DNA of 10,314 bases, taken from Glaciecola sp047637355. GTDB taxonomy: Bacteria; Pseudomonadota; Gammaproteobacteria; Enterobacterales; Alteromonadaceae. The DNA lies in NCBI GenBank assembly GCA_047637355.1, contig JBLIKA010000117.1:1-10314 (forward strand). Reading direction: 5' to 3'. A model generated the notes under the pieces. It saw only the letters and a list, made by a program, of their open reading frames with translations. It ran no database searches and was not told the DNA's origin. Below, in pieces: positions 1-6,549 of this stretch (within the stretch, counting starts at the first letter, position 1; every line of letters starts with the position of its first letter). A program made the translations under genes and the position numbers.

Positions 1-862
1 CATGACCATCCAACGGTTGGTATTTAAAACCATCAGCAGCTTGGTATTTAACTAGTCCTGTTGCCATTAACGATTCAGCCATGGCACCATTATCAATCGC
101 TTCTACATGTATACCGCGTGAAACCAGCTGGTATGTCCAACCGCCAGGGCAAGCACCAAGATCAACTGCAGTCATGCCTTTTTGCAAGCAGACACTTTGT
201 TGATTTGGGTTCAAGAATAATTGAATAGCCTCTTCCAGCTTGAGCGTTGAGCGACTCGGAGCTTCGGCGGGGAATTTAAGACGAGTAATACCTAACAGTT
301 GCGAATGACGATTTTTAGGGTAAGAAATAGCAACCATACACTCGCTACTATCAGAGAACACTAAGTGAATAAAAGGTAAACCAGAATGCGGTTTGCTAGT
401 TAACCAGCCTTTCCTTCGGAGCATTTGACGCATAGGAACAGTGAATTTTTTGCAAAACTTCGCTACCTCCTTACCTTTTTCATTATCAGCGTGTTCAACG
501 AATATATCACCCAAGCATTGCAGGCTTAATTCTGTGTTGTCTTTTAAATAATCAAGAATGGTTGTGATCCGGTCGCTGGCATCAGCTAATTCAACATTGC
601 CAATAACACAAAGACGCTGCCTAGCAAAAATACATTCACTTAGTGCAAAGCTGGCAAACTGATCCTGAGCATTGAGCGCTTGATAAAAGTGAAATTGAAC
701 CATTGCGCTATTTCGCACAAACTGACTATACCCGAACAGATTCTGATTTGCTGATAGATGTTCCAGCTCTGCACCGAGATCGGCTTCATAGCCTTCTCGG
801 CAATAAAACAACATAGATTTAGTGTCTATCTTGTTACTTTTATTAAATACGCTAAAATTCAT
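1..862 (-). CDS. rlmM: 23S rRNA 2'-O-ribose methyltransferase RlmM, 3' part outside the window
   Basis: RlmM uses S-adenosylmethionine to methylate the 2'-OH of C2498 in 23S rRNA. I translated the minus strand: 287 residues are present, and the C-terminus, roughly 80 residues by comparison with the 366-residue E. coli protein, lies beyond position 1. Diagnostic stretches are CIFARQ near residue 77, KFCKKFTVPMR near 135-145, RLKFPAEAPSRSTLKLEEA near 194-212, and the SAM-binding DLGACPGGWTYQLV at 234-247, followed by IDNGAMAESLMATG. The THUMP-like RNA-binding part is N-terminal and the Rossmann methyltransferase domain begins near residue 225. The ATG at 862 has AGGA eight bases upstream, inside the end of the DUF423 gene. 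An ATG at 814 would match the shorter E. coli start but has no clear ribosome site. The 3-base gap to the upstream gene indicates co-transcription. Confidence 0.96.
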   Translation of the reverse strand, partial: MNFSVFNKSNKIDTKSMLFYCREGYEADLGAELEHLSANQNLFGYSQFVRNSAMVQFHFYQALNAQDQFASFALSECIFARQRLCVIGNVELADASDRITTILDYLKDNTELSLQCLGDIFVEHADNEKGKEVAKFCKKFTVPMRQMLRRKGWLTSKPHSGLPFIHLVFSDSSECMVAISYPKNRHSQLLGITRLKFPAEAPSRSTLKLEEAIQLFLNPNQQSVCLQKGMTAVDLGACPGGWTYQLVSRGIHVEAIDNGAMAESLMATGLVKYQAADGFKYQPLDGH

Positions 863-865
863 TTC

Positions 866-1321
866 TTACTTCCTAACCACGGCGTACATTGTAAGCAACC
901 ATCCTAAAATCATAAAAACACCACCAATCGGGGTGATTATTCCTAATGAAGAAACACCTGAAAAAGCGATTGCGTACAAAGAAAAAGAAAAAAAGAAAAC
1001 CCCGATGGCAACGCAGATAATCGCAATATAAAATAAACGTTTTTGATACAGTGAGTACAATACGCCGAGCATCAACAAGGCGACGCCATGGATCAATTGA
1101 TACTTAACGCCAGTTTGCAAAATATCCATTTGATATTGACTCAATGTGTCTTTAAGACCATGCGCGGCAAATGCACCCAGCAATACGCCTAAGAACAAAT
1201 ATAATGCACCAATAAAAACACTTGTTTTTGTCTCTGGTGTCATTGTAAAGGCACTTATTGGCTTGTGTTTATTCGCAATTTCATCCGCCGTTGTTTGTCG
1301 CTTTCCGGTGATATTATCCAT
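866..1321 (-). CDS. ygdD: DUF423 family inner-membrane protein (YgdD-like)
   Basis: This is a small hydrophobic membrane protein of the DUF423 family, whose biochemical role is unknown to me. The 151-residue translation has four likely membrane segments near residues 35-55, 76-92, 96-120 and 127-148. Family-typical motifs are GAFAAHGL (49-56), QTGVKYQLIHG (69-79), FSFSLY (111-116) and TPIGGV (130-135). The ATG at 1321 overlaps the end of gcvA by 8 bases and has GGAAG six bases upstream, so translational coupling is plausible. The family usually begins near residue 27 here (ATG at 1243, giving 125 residues, weak ribosome site), so the first 26 polar residues are either a lineage-specific extension or not translated. 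The order gcvA-ygdD-rlmM is the same as in E. coli, which supports the identification. Confidence 0.9.
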   Translation of the reverse strand: MDNITGKRQTTADEIANKHKPISAFTMTPETKTSVFIGALYLFLGVLLGAFAAHGLKDTLSQYQMDILQTGVKYQLIHGVALLMLGVLYSLYQKRLFYIAIICVAIGVFFFSFSLYAIAFSGVSSLGIITPIGGVFMILGWLLTMYAVVRK

Positions 1322-2207
1322 GTTCGTCTTCCACTTGTTCTAGCATCCAATCTGTGAATAATTGTATTTTACTTACCGCTGCTTGCCCTGGATGACAAAC
1401 CAGATAAAAAGCATCTTTACTCTCTATACTTTCTTCAAAAGGACAAATCAAACGGCCAGAATCAATTTCTGGTTTCGCCAGGAGCACATTAGACAACGCG
1501 ATACCTTGGCCAAGTGCCGCTGCTTGCAAAACTAGCATAGTATGACTAAACATAGGTCCCTGATTAACGTTGACTTGATTAACGCCAAAATGTTTTAACC
1601 AGTTTTTCCATGCACTCCTTGAGCTATCATGCAAAAGCACATGTTTCTTTAAGTCTGTAAGCGTGTCTAATGGTTTGGCTTGCTGAAAAAGCAAGGGAGA
1701 GCACATAGGGGTTAAATATTCAGTGTGAAGTTTAACAGCATCAACTCTAGGCCAATTACCTTTTCCGTAGTAAATAGCGACATCTACTGTCTCATCCAAA
1801 AAGCCATCGTCCAAATCGACGGCTTTTATACGAACATCGATATCGGGATGACTGATCGAGAACTGACTGATTTTAGAAACTAACCACTGACTTGCGAAAC
1901 TCGGTGGGGCCGCAACTGTAATCGCGCCTTTCGATCCCAAAGCAAGTAACCTATCTGTTGCTTCTTGCAAGTGAGAGAATATATCTTTGAGCTCTATAAA
2001 ATAGGACTGGCCTTCCTCTGTTAATAACAACTTTCTATTACGTCGCAGAAATAATTTTGTCGTTAAATAACTCTCTAGTGATTTAATTTGATGGCTGACA
2101 GCAGCTTGCGTAACAAAGAGCTCATCAGCGGCTTTCGTAAAACTTAAATGCCTAGCCGCAGTTTCAAAGGCTTTCAGGGCATTCAATGGAGGTAGTCTTT
2201 TTGCCAT
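1314..2207 (-). CDS. gcvA: LysR-family transcriptional regulator GcvA
   Basis: GcvA controls the glycine cleavage operon gcvTHP in enterobacteria, activating or repressing it according to glycine and purine supply. The 297-residue product is very close to E. coli GcvA along its whole length. The N-terminal winged helix-turn-helix covers about residues 8-66 (KRLPPLNALKAFETAARHLS, then ELFVTQAAVSHQIKSLE with the recognition helix near 33-43). The effector domain contains DVAIYYGKGNWP, HVLLHDSSR, QGPMFSHTMLVLQAAALGQG and DAFYLVCHPGQA. Three start codons sit side by side in frame: TTG 2213, GTG 2210 and ATG 2207. I chose ATG because it gives MAKRLPP, matching the E. coli N-terminus MSKRLPP. It is the first gene of a minus-strand operon with ygdD and rlmM. 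No glycine cleavage genes lie in this window. Confidence 0.95.
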   Translation of the reverse strand: MAKRLPPLNALKAFETAARHLSFTKAADELFVTQAAVSHQIKSLESYLTTKLFLRRNRKLLLTEEGQSYFIELKDIFSHLQEATDRLLALGSKGAITVAAPPSFASQWLVSKISQFSISHPDIDVRIKAVDLDDGFLDETVDVAIYYGKGNWPRVDAVKLHTEYLTPMCSPLLFQQAKPLDTLTDLKKHVLLHDSSRSAWKNWLKHFGVNQVNVNQGPMFSHTMLVLQAAALGQGIALSNVLLAKPEIDSGRLICPFEESIESKDAFYLVCHPGQAAVSKIQLFTDWMLEQVEDEHG

Positions 2208-2234
2208 CACCAATATCCACTCATTTTTTTACAA

Positions 2235-2263
2235 ATTATACATTAGTTTTTCTAATTATTAAG
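2235..2263 (-). promoter_or_regulatory. Predicted gcvA promoter with an embedded dyad operator
   Basis: On the minus strand a perfect -10 hexamer TATAAT lies at 2240-2235. A weak -35 (CTTAAT, 2263-2258) is 17 bases upstream. Transcription would start near 2228, giving a leader of about 20 bases. The spacer is almost filled by the perfect dyad ATTAG-TTTTT-CTAAT at 2242-2256, which fits the T-N11-A pattern of LysR regulators. CTAAT is the core reported for E. coli GcvA sites. A protein bound there would cover the promoter, in keeping with the known negative autoregulation of gcvA. The hexamers and dyad are read directly; the GcvA assignment is inference. Confidence 0.6.
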
Positions 2264-2425
2264 AAAAGTTTTTATCATTATATTATTTGACATTTTTAGC
2301 CTATTATCAGGGCGTGTTAGTAGAAGTAAGATGTTGTATTTTAACGGAATAAAGTATTTACAACAAATTAATAAATTATTAACAAAAGCAACTTAAACAC
2401 AACAAAACAACTTAAGGCAAAAAGA

Positions 2426-2710
2426 ATGAAACTCAAGATCAACTCAATATTTCTAATATTGACACTAACCGTATTTACAGGGACAGTAAATGCAACAATG
2501 AATGCAAGTACCGATTTAGTAACTGATAAAGCAATCACTATGCAGCTTATCAAAGAATCATTCGAACAATACAGCTTGGTTATAGAAACCACTCACGTAG
2601 AGAATGATGTAAGAGCGCTTTTGGTTGAAAAACCATATATACCAAAGACACGTTTCTTTGCTCGCATCACTGGCACTCATTCAATGTCTACTGTTGAATC
2701 TGACGAATAA
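2426..2710 (+). CDS. Small exported protein of unknown function
   Basis: I do not recognise this 94-residue protein. It begins with a typical Sec signal peptide: a basic start (MKLK), a hydrophobic core over residues 6-19 and a likely signal peptidase I site after VNA at residue 23. The mature part would be about 71 residues, polar, without cysteine, lipobox or further membrane segment, so a periplasmic or secreted location is expected. The ATG has TAAGG eight bases upstream. The gene is divergent from gcvA (218 bases between start codons) and convergent with ydiJ, so it is a single-gene unit ending at a hairpin. The leader just before the ribosome site is rich in C and A (2385-2410). Signal peptide plus ribosome site make it a likely real gene, but no function can be given. 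Confidence 0.7.
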   Translation: MKLKINSIFLILTLTVFTGTVNATMNASTDLVTDKAITMQLIKESFEQYSLVIETTHVENDVRALLVEKPYIPKTRFFARITGTHSMSTVESDE

Positions 2711-2723
2711 TATTTTATAATGC

Positions 2724-2748
2724 GGGAAGTTAGCTAAGTTAACTTCCC
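2724..2748. terminator. Hairpin between convergent genes, possible bidirectional terminator
   Basis: A perfect 9-bp stem GGGAAGTTA / TAACTTCCC encloses a 7-base loop. It sits 14 bases after the stop of the exported-protein gene and 27 bases beyond the stop of ydiJ on the other strand. The position between converging genes fits a shared terminator. Neither strand has a proper U-run after the stem, so termination may be weak or need another factor. Confidence 0.5.
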
Positions 2749-2774
2749 ACGATATTAAACATATTCCTGTCGTT

Positions 2775-5700
2775 TCAGTCAGTTAGTACATCAAAAATCG
2801 CTTCGATTGGATGTTGTGGCCTTTCGCTATCAAAACGCTTAACTTGGCTTCTACATGAGTATCCTGTTGCCAATATTTTGTTATTATTCTGAACGGCAAT
2901 TTTGACTGGCTGTGCCCAACTCAAATCGTATATACCTTTAGAATTTTCTAATTGCTCAACTTCATGCCCATAAGTCCCAGCCATTCCGCAACAACCTACA
3001 GGCACGATGTCGAGCTTCATGCCTAATAATTCAAATAGACTTTGCCATTGTGATTCTGTCTTGGGTAACGCTGTTTTTTCGGTGCAATGCGCAAGTAACT
3101 TATAAGACACGTTACTAACTAGAGTCTTAGTTTTATATCTATTTTTAGCTATCGTAGCGAGCGCTGAAATGCGTTCACTTGGCACCACCGACAGCCACTC
3201 TGTCAGCGTATTAACAGTAAAATCACCTCTTGAGTTGCCTAATATTTTTGCATACTCATCGCGGTAACATAGTACCAATGAGGCATCTGCACCCACCATA
3301 GTGAGATCCAAAGAAGCAATCGTATTTAAAAGAGCAGAGGTAGTTTTAGCCGTATTCTCAAAACGCTTAAGAAAGCCCTTCACATGCTGAGCTTTACCAT
3401 TCGGTGAAAACGGCAACAATACAGGTTGATAGCCCAGCATTTTTATCACTTTCATCATTTTTTCAACACACAGCGCATCATAAAAGCTAGTGAACGGGTC
3501 TTGAACTATAACAACGCAGTTTGCTCTCTGAGCGTCACTGAGTTGCTTTAAAGCTGCAACGTCATGCGTACATTCAATGCTTTTAATTCTGTTTGCGAGT
3601 GTCGGGTATGATAACAATGGCGCATCGACATAACCGATAACTTTTTTAATGCCCATTTTAATAATCGACGATGCTAAAAAGAAGTTAAAAAAACGCGGGA
3701 ACTTAGCCATAGCAGGCGCTAAAATTTCAACATTGGCAACAAAATGATCTTTCAACGGCCTAGTATAACGTTGATAGTAAATTGATAAAAATTTCGCTCT
3801 AAAGTCAGGAACATCTACACCAACGGGGCATTGGCTTGAGCAAGACTTACAAGCTAAACAACCATTCATAGATTCAAAAACTTCATGTGAGAAGTCATCT
3901 TTTTTAGTCTTTGAATTGCCTAATTTAGTTAACCAATTACTTTGGAATTGATGATAACTGAGTGATGATGTATCTACATCTTCTTTACTTAACAAGCGCA
4001 ACCATTCGCGGATCAATCCTGCCCTACCCTTCGGACTATGCCTTCTATCATGCGTAATTTTGCTCGAAGGACACATTGGCGAGGTGGTTTCATAATTAAA
4101 GCACAAACCATTGCCATTGCAGCTCATTGCGGGTTCAAATTCATTTTTAAATGCAATTGGAATAGTACGATCAAACGTCGCTCGTTTGGCATCGGACACC
4201 TTGACCATAATTGCCAATGAGTCGAATGGCGTACAAATTTTACCCGGATTCATTTTATTTAGTGGGTCAAAAGCAGATTTTATTTTACGTAGTTCTGTGA
4301 AAAGTTCTTCACCAAAAAACTCAGGCGCATATTCACTGCGGTAGCCTTTACCATGCTCCCCCCACATCAGCCCGCCATATTTAGCGACTAACGCAACCAC
4401 TTGGTCAGAAATTTGATTAACTAGTTTTTCTTGTTCTATGTCGCATAAGTCCAGTGCAGGTCGAACGTGCAATACACCTGCATCAACGTGACCGAACATA
4501 CCATATTTCAAACCATGACTATCCAGTAAGTCTCTAAACTCCATAGCAAAGTCAGCTAAATTCTCAGGCGGAACCGCAGTATCTTCAGCGAATGCGATTG
4601 GCTTTTTAATTCCTTTTATTTTGGCTAACAAGCCAACTGATTTTTTTCGCATCGCATAAATTTTATTAATTTCGGCCCGCTCATAAGTTACCTGAAAACC
4701 GATAACGCCGTCGGTACCAAGCTGTGCAGCAGTTTGCAATCGCTTCGAAAGCATCGCTATTTTAGCTTCGATCTCTTGTTGGTCATCACTGTTATACTCA
4801 ACCATATTAAGACCAAGCATTGTTTTATTTTCTACGTCAGTAATTAAATCAGAAATGCTATGCCAGATAATGTCAGCGCGAGCCATATTTAAAACAGTAC
4901 TATCGACCGTTTCAACAGACGTCGCTTGCGCTGCAATCATGCTTGGAGCATGGCGCAATGCAGACTCAAACAGATCGTACTTTACGTTGACTAGCGCAGT
5001 GTATTTCGGAATTTTTGTAATATTAAGCTTGGCTTCTGAAACGAACGCCAATGAGCCCTCTGCGCCGGTAATTAATCGGCTTACGTCAATCAGTTGTTCA
5101 TCTTCATTATAAACATGTTCAAGATCGTAACCAGTAAGGAAACGGTTTAAACGAGGAAATTTAGCAATTATCTGTTCACGCTTTTGCACTGAGGTTTGCA
5201 TAATTTGCTGGAGAATAATGCCGAGACTGTCATTTTTCTGCGCTCTGAGCTTTGCATCTTTCATCTGCATAGGTTTTGTATCAATAACATCGCCATTAGC
5301 TAACACCGACGTCAACTCGAGCACATGGTCACTCGTCTTGCCGTAAACTAAGGATCCTTGACCAGAGGCATCGGTACTAATCATTCCGCCCACGGTAGCC
5401 CTATTACTCGTCGATAAGTCTGGAGAGAAAAAATAACCATATGGTCTTAAAAAATCATTCAGGGCATCTTTTATTACCCCTGACTGCACTTTAACCCAGC
5501 CTTCTTCTATGTTGTGCGCTAGTATCTTATTCATATACCTAGACGTATCCACTACAATGCCTGGCGTTAGCGATTGGCCATTGGTACCAGTTCCCCCTCC
5601 TCTTGCGCTAAAGGTAACTTTAGGCCACGCATTCGCGACTGAAGTAATAATACTGAGATCTTGAGTTGATTTTGGATGCAATACCGCCTGGGGCAGTTGT

Positions 5701-5888
5701 TGATATATACTATTGTCTGTTGCAACAGCTAATCTACTTGAATAACTGACTTCAATATCACCTGCGTATACTGATTTTTCTAATTCAACGATATATTGTT
5801 GTACATCCTGATGTAGCGCACTTTGGGGCACTAATATAGGTAATTTTTTTGTCAGCTTTGTATCTAAAACAGCTGTTAATTCAGTCAA
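2775..5888 (-). CDS. ydiJ: FAD/4Fe-4S oxidoreductase of the YdiJ type, probable D-2-hydroxyglutarate dehydrogenase
   Basis: This 1037-residue protein oxidises a D-2-hydroxyacid, most likely D-2-hydroxyglutarate as reported for E. coli YdiJ (1018 residues), and passes electrons to a carrier. The order of parts is: an FAD-binding PCMH-type domain (about 60-290) with ARGGGTGTNGQ at 95-105 and TVGGMISTDASGQGS at 165-179; an FAD-oxidase C-terminal domain (about 300-555) with GHVDAGVLHVRP (466-477) and GEHGKGYRSEY (510-520); a family-typical cysteine set C590, C596, C606 followed by SPKGRAGLIREWLR; a classic 4Fe-4S motif at C677, C680, C683, C687; and a CCG-type C-terminal domain with GCCGMAGTYGHE (965-976). 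No signal peptide or membrane segment is obvious, so it is cytosolic or peripheral. The start is TTG with AAGGAG seven bases upstream; the next in-frame Met is residue 118, inside the FAD domain. It forms its own transcription unit. D-lactate-like substrates remain an alternative. Confidence 0.93.
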   Translation of the reverse strand: MTELTAVLDTKLTKKLPILVPQSALHQDVQQYIVELEKSVYAGDIEVSYSSRLAVATDNSIYQQLPQAVLHPKSTQDLSIITSVANAWPKVTFSARGGGTGTNGQSLTPGIVVDTSRYMNKILAHNIEEGWVKVQSGVIKDALNDFLRPYGYFFSPDLSTSNRATVGGMISTDASGQGSLVYGKTSDHVLELTSVLANGDVIDTKPMQMKDAKLRAQKNDSLGIILQQIMQTSVQKREQIIAKFPRLNRFLTGYDLEHVYNEDEQLIDVSRLITGAEGSLAFVSEAKLNITKIPKYTALVNVKYDLFESALRHAPSMIAAQATSVETVDSTVLNMARADIIWHSISDLITDVENKTMLGLNMVEYNSDDQQEIEAKIAMLSKRLQTAAQLGTDGVIGFQVTYERAEINKIYAMRKKSVGLLAKIKGIKKPIAFAEDTAVPPENLADFAMEFRDLLDSHGLKYGMFGHVDAGVLHVRPALDLCDIEQEKLVNQISDQVVALVAKYGGLMWGEHGKGYRSEYAPEFFGEELFTELRKIKSAFDPLNKMNPGKICTPFDSLAIMVKVSDAKRATFDRTIPIAFKNEFEPAMSCNGNGLCFNYETTSPMCPSSKITHDRRHSPKGRAGLIREWLRLLSKEDVDTSSLSYHQFQSNWLTKLGNSKTKKDDFSHEVFESMNGCLACKSCSSQCPVGVDVPDFRAKFLSIYYQRYTRPLKDHFVANVEILAPAMAKFPRFFNFFLASSIIKMGIKKVIGYVDAPLLSYPTLANRIKSIECTHDVAALKQLSDAQRANCVVIVQDPFTSFYDALCVEKMMKVIKMLGYQPVLLPFSPNGKAQHVKGFLKRFENTAKTTSALLNTIASLDLTMVGADASLVLCYRDEYAKILGNSRGDFTVNTLTEWLSVVPSERISALATIAKNRYKTKTLVSNVSYKLLAHCTEKTALPKTESQWQSLFELLGMKLDIVPVGCCGMAGTYGHEVEQLENSKGIYDLSWAQPVKIAVQNNNKILATGYSCRSQVKRFDSERPQHPIEAIFDVLTD

Positions 5889-5895
5889 CTGAGCT

Positions 5896-5901
5896 CTCCT
5901 T
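5896..5901 (-). promoter_or_regulatory. Strong ribosome binding site fixing the TTG start of ydiJ
   Basis: The minus strand reads AAGGAG seven bases before the TTG at 5888. There is no ATG or GTG start nearby that keeps the FAD domain whole, so this site decides the start. A TATACT at 5920-5915 is a possible -10 for ydiJ, but it has no convincing -35. Confidence 0.75.
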
Positions 5902-6193
5902 AAGTCACCTTGTCAGTATATAGACTACGAAGCAAATGCTCTAGTAGGTTTATGTATGATTTATATTTATCTTATTCCTAAATATTGGAACTGTTATTTG
6001 ACTATCTTCTAATGAAATAAGCCAGATGATCGAAAGTTCGTGCTATATCCAACACCTAAAACAGTAGAAAATTGCGTGCAAGCCAGTAGATACCACAATC
6101 ACTTAAAAATCATTGGCATTTACATATATCAATTAATACCTATATAGGTTATACTAGACATGTCGATAACGTTAATAAAGAGGATAATAAACC
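5902..6193. other. Long intergenic region between divergent ydiJ and the small basic gene
   Basis: This AT-rich stretch contains no supported gene. It should hold the ydiJ promoter at its left end and that of the 6254 gene at its right end. Very short open frames, such as the 18-codon one near 5957 and the 26-codon one at 6160-6240, lack good ribosome sites. The only notable structure is the 12-bp palindrome near 6140, annotated separately. I see nothing recognisable between about 5925 and 6110. Confidence 0.5.
6138..6155 (+). promoter_or_regulatory. 12-bp palindrome abutting a possible -10 box
   Basis: ACCTATATAGGT (6138-6149) is a perfect palindrome. It is followed at once by TATACT (6150-6155), five of six matches to a sigma-70 -10 box. 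No good -35 hexamer stands at the right spacing, as would be expected if a bound activator replaces it. Transcription would begin near 6162, about 90 bases before the start codon at 6254. The protein that would bind is unknown. Confidence 0.35.
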
Positions 6194-6236
6194 TTGTTGC
6201 CACTATACGACGTAAAACAATGCGTGTGCGCAACAA
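6194..6236 (+). promoter_or_regulatory. Leader hairpin just before the ribosome site of the 6254 gene
   Basis: TTGTTGC (6194-6200) pairs perfectly with GCAACAA (6230-6236). The helix continues past a one-base bulge (C6229) with CAC (6201-6203) to GTG (6226-6228), then past a TAT internal loop with ACG (6207-6209) to CGT (6223-6225). The terminal loop is 13 bases. The stem ends 7 bases before AGGAG, so folding could influence ribosome entry. It does not resemble a terminator because no U-run follows. Confidence 0.4.
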
Positions 6237-6244
6237 ATAATTAG
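6194..6244 (+). CDS. Possible 16-codon leader peptide upstream of the small basic gene
   Basis: The frame reads LLPLYDVKQCVCATNN then TAG, with a TTG start and AAGAGGA nine bases upstream. Its stop codon (6242-6244) overlaps the AGGAG ribosome site of the next gene, the arrangement expected for a leader that controls downstream translation. Against it are the TTG start, the tiny size and the lack of any comparative support. The same bases also form a hairpin. I treat it as a hypothesis only. Confidence 0.2.
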   Translation: MLPLYDVKQCVCATNN

Positions 6245-6253
6245 GAGTTACAC

Positions 6254-6409
6254 ATGAAGAAATTTTTCAAAAAGTTATTTAAGAAACGCCACCCTTATGC
6301 ACCTGTTGCATTCCTTGGCAGGAAAGCGGTTGAAGGCTCTATGGGCTGTAAGGTAGTGAAAACTAAAAAGTTATACAAAATCATACAGGCCGAAAGAGAA
6401 GAAAGCTAA
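6254..6409 (+). CDS. Very basic 51-residue protein of unknown function
   Basis: I translated this short frame and do not recognise the product. It has 15 Lys/Arg against 4 Glu, so it carries a strong positive charge. The first 12 residues (MKKFFKKLFKKR) alternate aromatic or aliphatic and basic residues and could form a cationic amphipathic helix. The middle (HPYAPVAFLGRKAVEGSMGC) is mixed, with one Cys at 32, and the tail KIIQAEREES is helical-looking and acidic. There is no signal peptide. The ATG has AGGAG six bases upstream, one of the best ribosome sites in the window, which is the main reason for calling it. It may act on nucleic acid or on membranes; neither is shown. A structured leader and possible leader peptide precede it, and a small membrane-protein gene follows on the same strand after 140 bases. 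Confidence 0.6.
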   Translation: MKKFFKKLFKKRHPYAPVAFLGRKAVEGSMGCKVVKTKKLYKIIQAEREES

Positions 6410-6473
6410 AAGCTATCTTCATTACCAACGCTTGCTAACCCAGTTAATGAGGTTAGTCACAACTTGTAACATG

Positions 6474-6501
6474 TTGACATACCTGGTCATGTGAATATGC
6501 G
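6474..6501 (+). promoter_or_regulatory. Possible promoter of the 71-residue membrane protein gene
   Basis: A perfect -35 hexamer TTGACA lies at 6474-6479. The best -10 at an allowed distance is TATGCG (6496-6501, 16-base spacer), which is poor; TATGCT at 6503-6508 looks better but is 23 bases away. If used, it makes the membrane gene a separate unit from the basic gene. Confidence 0.3.
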
Positions 6502-6549
6502 CTATGCTCAAAATTCATAGTATTTTCATCAAAATCGAAGAGTACAGGT

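Noticed and set aside
822..1343. Plus-strand frames opposite rlmM, ygdD and gcvA
   Set aside because: They lie antisense to well-identified genes and have no family features; the real frames explain this region.
2287..2307. TTGACA followed by TATTAT as a promoter for the exported-protein gene
   Set aside because: The spacer is only 9 bases, too short for a sigma-70 promoter.
2368..2592. 74-codon minus-strand hydrophobic frame opposite the exported-protein gene
   Set aside because: Its hydrophobicity mirrors the signal peptide and AT-rich leader on the other strand. The plus-strand frame has the better ribosome site and a coherent signal peptide.
4038..5112. Plus-strand frames within ydiJ
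   Set aside because: They are antisense to a conserved, full-length oxidoreductase and contain no recognisable motif.
5957..6013. 18-codon frame MIYIYLIPKYWNCYLTIF in the ydiJ upstream region
   Set aside because: Poor ribosome site and composition expected of AT-rich noncoding DNA.
6160..6240. 26-codon ATG frame upstream of the small basic gene (MSITLIKRIINLV...)
   Set aside because: No ribosome site precedes it and the predicted transcription start falls on its ATG. It would have to be a leaderless message, for which there is no evidence.
6435..6456. Hairpin CTAACC-N10-GGTTAG after the small basic gene
   Set aside because: Only 6 bp of stem, a 10-base loop and no U-run, so it is not a convincing terminator.
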